Of a stretch of DNA of 64,000 nt, positions 1 to 9,037 are shown piece by piece (position 1 is the stretch's first letter; each line of letters starts with the position of its first letter). Location of the stretch: NCBI GenBank assembly GCA_009869945.1, contig WIXG01000122.1:62001-126000 (forward strand), written 5' to 3'. Source of the DNA: Mesaphorura yosii. Lineage: Eukaryota; Arthropoda; Collembola; Poduromorpha; Tullbergiidae. The notes under the pieces are model-generated. The model was not told the DNA's origin. It made no database searches and saw only the letters and a list, made by a program, of their open reading frames with translations. Position numbers and translations under genes: made by a program.

Positions 1-28
1 TTTTAATTATGAATTGAAATTATCACAC

Positions 29-1712
29 TTACTGTCGTTTAGCAAAAGTGTTGGCCGTTGTTGTATCGTAGAACGGGTAAATGACTCGACCATCCACAAC
101 GTTGAAGCCCTTCTTGATCACAGGCAGCTGCTCAAGGTCCTTCTTGAATTTTGTGAGGATCTGCTGCACCCAAACCAGCGGTTGGCGAAGGCGTTTAAGA
201 ACAGACGTCTCCAGCCATTCATTGACCTTCACAGTGTTCTTTCTGGGGTAATGCTTCTTCCGAGAAGGATCATCGACGTGGATTTTGGAGAATAACTCTG
301 GCATTTCAACATTGAGGACACCGTCTCCAGACTTGGCGTTTTCTTGGAGCAGTTTCTTGTACTTTTTGACTCCAAATGGATCAGTGACCGAGTCGCCCAG
401 TTTTCTGATGTGCTTGTATTTTTCCTGCAAATAAAATTCACGAGTCTTTCTAAGCATCTTTGAATTGATTTGATAGTTTGTGGCTTTGACTTACCGGTGG
501 GTCAATTTGGTTTTGGATCTTTTCTAACTCTTCGTCTGCCTTCTTTGCGTACTCCTCCAGTTTCTTCGCATGAAGAGCTATTGGAATTTGAAACTGTAAT
601 TCTTGAGCGGCCATCGCGTTTGCGTATCTCGTAAGCGCTTGCCAGTCGGTGTGATCGAAGTCAATCTTCGGATATTGATACCAAGCCTCCATCAGATGGG
701 TTCTCTTGGAAGGGTCACTCGGTGGCGGGCCGAAGATCATGCTGGTGTCTTCCCTTTCTGTGAGTCGCATGCTTCCATTAATTGCAACCAGGGCTATCGT
801 CTTTGGTGTCTTAGGCTTCGAAGGTGGTGCTGGTAGCTTCTTGGGGGAAGAAAATGAAATAGGCTTAGCTTTAGTTGCTGACGAAGTTGCCCTCGACTTG
901 GGCTTCGGATGAACTTGTTTGTGATGCTCCAATGCCTCTGCTCTCTTCAGCAGCTCGACCAGGGCCTCGTGTCTTTCGGCAACCCCGGACGGGTGTTCTG
1001 GTTTACCCGCGTGTTCCACCAAAGCAGCATCAGGATAATGTCCAGGTCCAGCGACTGGGAATTCTGGAAGAGCAGGCTTCTCTGTAGTATTCTGAATGGA
1101 AGGGATCTTTCCTCCGACGATGTCACTTGAATTAATGTCAAACGGCTTGTGCTTCGATGGACCATCCGTAATCCCGAGACACCTGCGGCGCATAATCTTC
1201 ACAGCCAGAGCCTTCTGCATTCTTCGAAGCAAAACGTTGCCAGAGTTAGCGATTGTATTATGGTTTGTGATGAGATCCGTGAAGTCCGACTTGTCGTAGC
1301 AAGCAAGCGAGGAGCATTGACTCAAGAACCGGTTCTTCAGAATCGGCTTCCTCGGCTTGTAGTTCTGGTTAGGGAAGGGTAGTTGGAACTCCACTTCAGA
1401 TGGGGGCTCCAGTGCTTCTGATCCGACTGAGACCTTTGGGTTGAACTTGATTGTTGTAGTTTTAGGGGCTGGATCAGGAGTCGATTCAAATTTTCTTTCA
1501 TGCGTCTCCACATAATCAAACAGGTCCCTCAGGCGAGAAAGACTGTGAATTCTCTTACGTTGTTCCAGATGAATGCGAGTGTGGAATGTTCCAGTTTGGA
1601 CAGGTCCAGTGTGAAATGCGCCAGAGTGGAGAGTTCTAGTATCAGTTGTTGATCCAGTGTCTGTCAACAGTGAAGTTTGCTTTTTGGTGTATCTGACTGT
1701 CGACAACGCCAT
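29..1712 (-). CDS. Unrecognised basic, proline-rich protein (edge of window)
   Basis: I do not recognise this protein. Two exons fit: 1712-495 (406 codons from ATG) and 424-29, joined in phase 0 by a 70-bp intron (494-425) with a GTAAGT donor and a TTTTATTTGCAG acceptor. The product would be about 537 residues. The N-terminal part is Thr/Ser-rich. The middle holds a Lys/Ala/Pro-rich linker, and there is a Glu/Lys-rich helix (EEYAKKADEELEKIQ) near residue 395. The second exon is a compact basic segment with VNEWLETSVLKRLRQPLVWV. The TAA at 31-29 is followed by bases that also read as a donor (CAGTAAGTG), so the gene may continue past the left edge. It lies 0.5 kb downstream of KANSL2 on the same strand. 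No catalytic motif or membrane segment is visible. I trust that the region codes for protein, not any function. Confidence 0.6.
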
Positions 1713-2232
1713 AGTGGATTAACAGGAATTAGTAGAGAAAGCAGCAGGAGATGAAAGCCGATTAACTGATTGTAATTTTGTATATCCCGATATTAAGTAC
1801 GAAGTAAAAAATTTTAATAGATAATTGGTTGCGCTCTAATCGTTTGAGACCAGATAAATAAATAAAACGAAAACACCGAGAGAAGAATGGCAACGGCAGA
1901 ACGAAAAGCCCAAAGCCGTAAAGCGAATTTGCTTAGAGGAAAGAATTCAGCAACACGCCCAGCATTTGTATTGAATTCGGACTCTGGGAAGAGAATTTGC
2001 ACGATTTAACATTGTTTTATTTCAGCCAGGACAGTCAGAAGCATAACGAGAAATGACTTGGTACTCTGCACCTCAGTAAAATTCTTTTTCAACTTTTATT
2101 TCATTCATAATGTCAATATAAATGTATTAAAATGTATTACATCATTATCATGCAATAAGATTTTGGCTACTTAAACAGAGGGAAAAGATTCATGCACAAG
2201 AAAAACGAAGTAAATACAAATCAGCTTAAAAC
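1713..2232. other. Short intergenic spacer
   Basis: This spacer separates the unrecognised gene from the 3' end of KANSL2 and presumably carries the promoter of the former. It is AT-rich with no coding signal. The one 62-codon minus frame (2002-1814) has no supporting splice sites or recognisable motif. Confidence 0.5.
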
Positions 2233-2409
2233 CTAAAACTTTATTGTCATGTATCCTGGCCCGGGTCCCAGGCCAGTCAGTTCATCCTCGAACTCTTCAC
2301 TGTCATCAGTATCGTTCTTGGTAACTCTATTGTTTGTGATCAGCTCCCGGATGTGGTCCACACTTACGGCTTGATCGACGACCAACTTCTCCAATGGTGC
2401 AACAGCCTT
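2233..2409 (-). CDS. Possible alternative last exon of KANSL2
   Basis: A 59-codon open stretch on the minus strand follows a good acceptor (GTGACTTGCAG, exon from 2409). It ends in TAG at 2235-2233. Its product is acidic (NDTDDSEEFEDELTG) and an AATAAA overlaps the stop. It can be joined in phase 0 to KANSL2 codon AAA at 2878-2876, where GTAATT could act as a donor, replacing the Lys-rich tail that ends at 2831. The competing model is that KANSL2 ends at 2831 and uses an AATAAA at 2678-2673. Nothing between 2416 and 2830 codes, so this exon has no other obvious partner. A chance open frame cannot be excluded. Confidence 0.4.
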   Translation of the reverse strand, partial: KAVAPLEKLVVDQAVSVDHIRELITNNRVTKNDTDDSEEFEDELTGLGPGPGYMTIKF

Positions 2410-2830
2410 CTGCAAGTCACAATTAAGAACATGGGGTTATTTCAGATGGATTCGAGTGTAATTCAGTTAATGAAAAAAAAACAATCCTGGCACAGATTTG
2501 GGACTTTAGTTTTTCTTAAGAGAGACCTGGGAAGAAACCGCTTGTAAAGACGAGCGCAACAATCAAGTCTTAAGCACTCTATTGTGGGGGATTTATCTTT
2601 AAAACTGGTGGTTCGCTTCCAGCTATTGTTTTGCTTAGATATTTTTAGTCAAATGAAAATACTTAGGAAAGTTTTATTGAGCAAGAAACCCCTTTAAAAA
2701 ATCCCCGGGATGTGTTGGCATTAAAACTTTCTTCATAACGAATAAGAAGAAATTAAAGTAGAATCTTAAACCTTAGAGGACATTCTCTAGAAAAATAGTG
2801 CTAAAGAGAATATTCTCATTCACCAAAAAT

Positions 2831-5800
2831 TTAGTGCTTTTTTTTTCTTTTAACATTACGTAAATTTTCAATTACTTTGCGACTTCGAACTTTCGGCTGA
2901 GCACGAATCTTTGCCTGAAGAGACTTTTTAGCTTCTTGATCCTCCGACAAATCTCGAACGACAGGCATGTGATGCATTGGGCAGCCAAGTTTATCGATGA
3001 TGCCCAAGACAGGAATATCGCAGGTGGATCCGGAAGCCAGTTTGCGGCCGCAGGGTTTGAAAAGGTGCTGCTTTCCAGACTGAAAAAATCAAACGCACAT
3101 TTAAACGTTGAAACAGTGTTCAAGCACACAGAACTTACGTTCATAATATGTGCCAGACAAAATTTAGCCAACGGCAAAGCCGGATCAGAGCATCTGGGCT
3201 CATTTCCCTGTGCACCAGCGTACTCGCATCGCACCACAACTTTTGGGGGTTCTATGCGCTCCACAGTGTTCATCCTTCGAACCTCTTCACAAAACTCATG
3301 ATAAGATTTATCCTCGAAGTCCTCGACATCAGTCTCGGCAATGTTTTCAATGTTTGATGGATCCAACGGAGCGACGTTCTCAGTCTCCTTTTCCTTGTCT
3401 TTGATCTCCTGCAAGGAGGAAATGAGTGCAGGTAGTGACAATGGACCCAATGAACAGGCATTTCAAGTTTAAATGTCCGAAAAAGTGTACCTGAAATTTT
3501 TGCAGGGCCATCTTGTGAAGAACTGCTCGTTGGCTATTATTTTTATGGTACTGCAACAACTTTTGATAATATTTGTATTGTTTGTGTTCTTCTCGAATAA
3601 AATCGTCTGTGATTTCGAGCTGCTCATCACGCACCAAGTGATGCGGGTTTGTTGTAAACGGCACCTTGGCCTTTAGCAGCCTGATCCTGTTTCTGAGGTA
3701 ATTTGATCGCATAAGTTTGTAGTCATCCTTCAGGTCCTCGAATTGATCTTCGTACGCATCAAGCAGCTTGGTCGATTTTGTTGTTATAATCAGCGAAATT
3801 TCTTCGGCGGTGTAAACACCAGCATTTCTGTGTTACATAATAAAGCGTGTTATTATACAAACAGGTCCACGCGTAAGCCGAAATATAGTACTAGTTAACA
3901 AAATCTTAAAATGCTTACATGATAGCTATCGAGTCGTTCATATCATCTCCGTCGTCTGAGTCGTCAATGTCTCGTTCAAGGTACTCAAATGCTTCAATGG
4001 GCATATTCGTGGGCAAATCCTTCAGCCATTCGCTGGGGATTTTGGGTGGAAGGGGTGGAGGCGGTGGAGGTTTGGGGGCAGCGGCGGGAAGCGGTACACG
4101 CTTTTTCTTTGTAGGTTTGACAGGTGGTCGTTTGACAGGTGGTGTTGGCTCGTTCATTCCAACGTCAATGAAATCGTCTTCATTTGTCGACTCGACGTTG
4201 CGTAATCGGAGATTCTGTTTTTTCGATCCTCGACGACCTCGACCACTTTTGGTTGGTGATTCTGCTGCCGGAGTCGATGGCCTCGGTGCCCTCGGACTCG
4301 GAGCGCGTGGCCGTGCAGAACCACGTGCTTTTTTAGCAAATCCCGTTGGTTTCGGAAACTGAATCGGGGCACCAGACCCACGAGAAGTAGATTGAACCGA
4401 AGCAGGAATGAGGGATGCAGCGGTGGTTGGCCCGACGGAAGAGATTGGCGCCGAGCCAAGACTCTGAGTGGTGGCAGTATGGGCTGGACGATAAGCTGCA
4501 GACGTAGACTGGCCCGTGAATACAACCGCTGTCGTCGGGATGGTGGGAGATGTTGAAGAAGCATTGGCTGCGATATACCTATCCACGGCTGCCTCGACTT
4601 CGCATTGCGTCATTAGGAGGGGAGGTACACGAGCAGCCTCAGTTGGGGCGACGGATGGAGAAGGCGCCGTGGAGGGGCACGGCGGAGGTCGACTAGGAAC
4701 AGGTTGCCCGGGAGTCGTATTTACGAAGGCCGAGCCATGCATCGGAGGACGACATTCACTCGACGTTTTGGAGACACTGCCAGGAGCACGAGTAGAAGTA
4801 AGCGCGGATTGGGAAACAGATCCAAGCGAATTTGTTGAGCTGGTGGCAGGAGCTGGTGGCTGCTTAGGTGTAGCGCGATTTGCAAGTGATGTTGGCGAGA
4901 GAAGAGGGATGGTAGGAGGACGCCTGGGAAGCCCGATGTCAAATTGACGCAAAGCGGGATGACAAAAGGGATTGGAGGTAGGCGGCGCCGGAAGTCGAAT
5001 AAAACGACGTGGAAATGGCATCGTACGCACGAACATCGGAGGACGACTTGAAACAGGTTGGCTTGCAACTCCACTCGAGTGATTCCCAGTCGTTAAGTTG
5101 GTCACTGGTGCTGGAGGACGAGAAGGCCCAGACTGTGCTGTAAATCCACTCGATTGACTCTGAGTCGCCAAGCTGGATGATGACACTGATGGCCGAGTAG
5201 ACGCAGGACTTGCAATTGTTGTCGAGAAAAGTGGGATGAAAGGAGGACGTCTGGGCTCGGGAGGGTTGACAAATGCAGGAGGTTTGGAGGGCCGCGGCGG
5301 AGGTCGAAACGTAGAGAGAGTCATAGGAGGAGGAAGAGTGGAAGGAGATGGTCGTACAGGCGAGGGAGTCACGAAGGTGAACGTTGGAGGACGACTGGAA
5401 ACAGGTGGACCAGAAACTGAACTCGAGGGAGTAAAAGTAACCAAGACGTGTGTCGGCCCTGAAGGATCAGTGGTAGAAGGTAATTTTATAGGTCCAGTCG
5501 AGCGTATATTCGCCAAGGAGACCAAGGCGTACGCTAGCCGTGGAGGACGAGATGGTCCAGACTGTGTTGGAGATCCTGTCGATATCGTCGGAGTGCCGGG
5601 CCGGTAAGATGGAGAACTCACAAATCCTACTGCCGATGGCATCACCGGGATAGGCGCTGTAGGACGACTTGGTCCTTGTAGCCTCGGAGTAGTCGCGATG
5701 GTACTGGTGCTTGGAACTACTGTTGTTACTGGGCGAAGGTTGGGGCCGAATCCGGTTTGACTAAGAACTCCAATCGATGACGTCGGAAGAGTCTCCACAA

Positions 5801-7494
5801 CTCGGCCCGGAGAAGTGCTGACGATTCTTGAAGGCAGACTTGAGACCAACTGAGGCGGAGCTCTGGAGCTGGAGACGGACGAGGTTACGCTGGAGCTTTG
5901 CATGGTCGAAGTGCTGGCACTCGAAGATGGTCGTGATGCAAGCATATTCATAAGGTTTAGCGTGGGAGTATTAGCACTCTGGGTGGAGTCCGTTGCCTGA
6001 TTTCTTGAGGTCGATTGTACAGAAACACAGGTGATCGGCCTCATGTCGCACGATCGTTGTGTTGTCGGTACACCACCAGGCCCAGCCTGAGCGAGTGGTC
6101 CAAGTGAGGCTGTCGAAGGTAACTCCCCAGTTTTGGCCATATTGACGTAAGCACTCGGAATAAAAGCCCCGGCGGAGGTCATGAGTCCACTGCATGAAAC
6201 TGGGATCAATCGTGCGTCTAAGTCTTTCAATGGGCCAGTCGTAACCGGCACGGATGGCAAAGGTTGTCCATGAGACGAGGTCGGGGCCGTTCCAGTAGCA
6301 GAAGTGGAGCTGAATGCTGCTGGGGTGTTGGGTATGGGCAGCTGGGTCACAATACCGATGCACGTGATCGGACGGGCGTTAAGAACTTGATCTGGTTTAA
6401 ATATAATCGTCCTGCCAGTACCCATAGTGTAGGCCGTGGTCGGGACTCCTTGAGTAGTAACGGTAGTAGAGGAATCAGTAGTCGTGCTTGAATGTGTTAA
6501 TTTGGGAATAATACCGGAAGGCAGCGTAGGGATGAACGTGTAGGCTTGTTTCTCGATACCAACGTTCTCCGGATGTTTAGAGAGGTTAGACTGACTGGAA
6601 GTCGATTCAGTCGACACAGCTGCAACTGCGGTACTCTGAACTTGCGTTTGAGGAGTGACAGCTTGTTTAGTAATCTTGGTAATTCGAATGTTGGGTACTT
6701 CCACGGACTTTGTAGGCGCAAGAGAAGTCTTAGGTGCAGGCATGCGTACAAGACGAATAGCCGGCGGATGCGGTTGACCATCGCCGACACCAGGAAGGCC
6801 AGGGCCACCCGGCTTCGTGCTCGTAGATGCATTTCGAGGCGGACGCACAAAACGCGAAGCTGGAACCCCTCGAATCCTGATGACTCGTGGTCTTTGAGGG
6901 CGACTGGGACCAGGTCCAGGTTGGGTCAGCAACGGTACTTTTGGTATAAAGATGTCAAGTTCGGGAAGATACAACTGACGAACTTCTTCTGGCTCAGGTG
7001 CTCGTGCGCTGGGACCGGGCTGAACAAACAGAAAGATTCATGAACTTCCTTTTCAAAGCCCACAAATAAGAGTCATAAACGGTTCAGGTTCAAGCAAACC
7101 TCTCTTTTGTCAGCGTCATTCGAAGTGGTCGCAGGGGTAACAAGCTGTGTTGTCACCGTCACCGGATCACTATCGGCTGAAAAATGAAAGAATAAGATGC
7201 AGGTGACTACTTGATTACACTAACCATTTCGAGGTTTACCAAACATTTGGCTGCTAACTAATAACTTATTTATGGAAAGTGCTACAAGTACACTATGTGC
7301 TTAACTACATACTGTAGTCAGTAGCTTAGCCCGAAACCTATCATTAAATACATACCAGAGGGGGAGACGGAGCCCACTGAAGTTAAAGAAGCTGGCCCGG
7401 GCGGTTGGACTGGATTTGGAACTTCCAAAACATTTTCCTCACTTCGGGGCTCCTCGGCAGGTTGGACCGGTGGAGCACCTTGATCGTTGGCCAT
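2831..7494 (-). CDS. KANSL2: KANSL2 (NSL complex subunit) with a giant Pro/Ser/Thr-rich exon
   Basis: Six exons: 7494-7356, 7176-7100, 7019-3919, 3827-3491, 3408-3139 and 3079-2831, about 1390 residues. KANSL2 is a scaffold subunit of the NSL histone H4 acetyltransferase complex in the nucleus. The family signature NAGVYTAEEISLI opens exon 4 and matches the HAGVYTAEEVALI region of the human protein. Exons 5-6 encode one zf-C3Hc3H domain: C-x12-C, LPLAKFCLAHIMN, LFKPCGRK, then CPMHHM. Exon 3 alone encodes about 1030 residues of low-complexity Pro/Ser/Thr sequence rich in GPSRPP-type repeats, with an acidic end just before the signature. Human KANSL2 is 492 residues with two such zinc fingers. 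Here I find only the C-terminal one, so the N-terminal finger appears replaced or lost. INO80D shares this finger and is the main alternative, but it lacks the AGVYTAEE block. Confidence 0.85.
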
Positions 7495-8252
7495 CCCGAG
7501 TGCCTTACTTACGCTCTTTCCAATATTGCTACACTTAACCTAATCAGTTACGTATAAATAATTAATCTTCTTAAATCAGTAATTGTTCATTTTCACGGAG
7601 CTTTGCAGCAGAAGTTTTCCCTCTCGAGCTTGAAATCAGCAATGAGTGCATGTACTTAATTTAGCCGGTGATAGTCGTCTTAACGCTTCTCTGCTGGCTT
7701 TGGTTGATGAAATCTCGCATGTTCACGTGACGAGCCAAAACCGGGATTCTTGCACATGCATGTGAGCTGCTCAAAAAAGTATACTTATTACGACTACGTG
7801 AAAAACTAAAGTCGGAAGAATCACAGTGACGAAAACTTGGACTTAATTACTGGTTAAGCTAAATTTCGATAATTTTGCGGACTTTGAAACTTCAGCTCGT
7901 ATGTGGCTTGAATATTGACTGAAATCACAGCAGCAATTCGGTAAGTTATCTTGGTAAATTTTGGCCTGGATATTTAACCAGTGCTTTTACCCTTATCGTT
8001 GCTAAGTCCTAAACTAAGCCAAGGTTAGGTAGAGAATTTAACTAATTTTGGATCTGAAGATAAGAAGTAGTCACCAGAAGAAAGAAGAATTTCTTTTCCG
8101 GCATCGGTGCCTCTTCCTTTGGACCCTAGTCTGTAATGTAAGTCGAAGTTAACTACGCAATTACGATTTGCATGATAACGAAGCATTTAACGATGGTACT
8201 ATGTATCCTCGCAGCTTGAGGAGTTCAACAGTTACCCACGGACCTCCATCTG
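7495..8252. promoter_or_regulatory. Shared divergent promoter region of KANSL2 and PAM16
   Basis: These 758 bp separate the two start codons, which point away from each other, so a bidirectional promoter is likely. A GTAAGT donor at 8138 and a CTCGCAG acceptor ending at 8214 suggest a 77-bp intron in the PAM16 leader. If that intron is kept, a 15-codon upstream frame (8172-8219) precedes the PAM16 start. No TATA box stands out. Confidence 0.5.
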
Positions 8253-8699
8253 ATGGCAAAATACATTGTACAAATTGTGATTCTTGGAACTCAGGCGGTC
8301 GGCAAAGCGTTTGCTCGTGCGTTAAGACAAGAATATCAAGCGAGCCAGGAGGCTGCGTCAAGACGACGGACGGCGACGGCTGGATCTCGCGGAGCCTCAG
8401 CTGCATCAGACAGCAACGTCGCAGCCGAGAACATGCGAATGGGAATCTCGTTGGAGGAAGCGAGGCAGATTCTGAACGTGCCACCAGACGCCAAACCGGA
8501 GGAGATTGTGAAGAAGTTTGAACATTTATTCAATACAAACGACAAAGCAAAAGGTGGTTCGTTCTACCTTCAGTCGAAGGTGTACAGAGCGCAAGAACGA
8601 CTGCTGAAGGAGCACGGCATGTCACCCAGTCCCACGCCAAAAGACAAAGCTGAAGCCAACACGGAAGGGACCCGAACCACAGAGAGTCAGAAACCTTGA
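8253..8699 (+). CDS. PAM16: PAM16/TIMM16 (Magmas), mitochondrial import motor subunit
   Basis: A single-exon frame of 148 residues; human PAM16 has 125. PAM16 is a J-like protein of the presequence translocase motor on the matrix face of the inner membrane. It pairs with PAM18/TIMM14 and restrains its stimulation of mtHsp70. The start [20 protein letters not shown] and the following FARALRQEY are the conserved N-terminal membrane-contacting helix. The degenerate J domain runs from [12 protein letters not shown] to [17 protein letters not shown], without an HPD tripeptide, as expected. The C-terminal extension ([20 protein letters not shown]) is polar and probably disordered. An AATAAA at 8821-8826 is a likely polyadenylation signal. 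The gene is convergent with the cotransporter to its right. Confidence 0.97.
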   Translation: MAKYIVQIVILGTQAVGKAFARALRQEYQASQEAASRRRTATAGSRGASAASDSNVAAENMRMGISLEEARQILNVPPDAKPEEIVKKFEHLFNTNDKAKGGSFYLQSKVYRAQERLLKEHGMSPSPTPKDKAEANTEGTRTTESQKP

Positions 8700-9037
8700 C
8701 GTACATTTCAATTACTTAATAATATTTTTGATAGTCTAGCCTACTCCTAACTCAATTTATATAATTTATTAGCGAGACAGATCAACCGTGCGTATGTTTA
8801 ATTGCGACATAGTCAAACCAAATAAATTCGCGCATACAAAGTCACCAATATTTTGCTCTGTTGCCTCTGAAAATTATTCATTAATAATTGTTCACTGATT
8901 GGAATGTTTTTAATTACATATTGGGCATACGGAAGGTAGGGAAATAAATTGAGATTCATGGACGCATATTTTACAAACTGGAATGGCACTAAGTAAAAAT
9001 AATACAGTTTCATGTCGCGAATTGATTCTTGTCTAGG
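8700..9037. other. Convergent 3' ends of PAM16 and the SGLT gene
   Basis: Only 338 bp separate the two stop codons. The plus-strand AATAAA for PAM16 lies at 8821-8826. The minus-strand AATAAA for the cotransporter lies at 8770-8765, beyond the PAM16 signal. If both are used, the two 3' UTRs overlap by roughly 60-90 bp in antisense. Confidence 0.5.

Noticed and set aside
458-494. A 37-bp intron in the left-edge gene with the second exon starting at 457
   Set aside because: Too short compared with other introns here; the TTTGCAG acceptor giving a 70-bp intron is much stronger and keeps phase.
3919-6491. Long plus-strand frames opposite KANSL2 exon 3 (for example 3919-4362, 4516-4947 and 5236-5607)
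   Set aside because: They are Gly/Arg-rich mirror frames of the Pro/Ser/Thr-rich exon; the minus strand has continuous phase-matched exons and family motifs.
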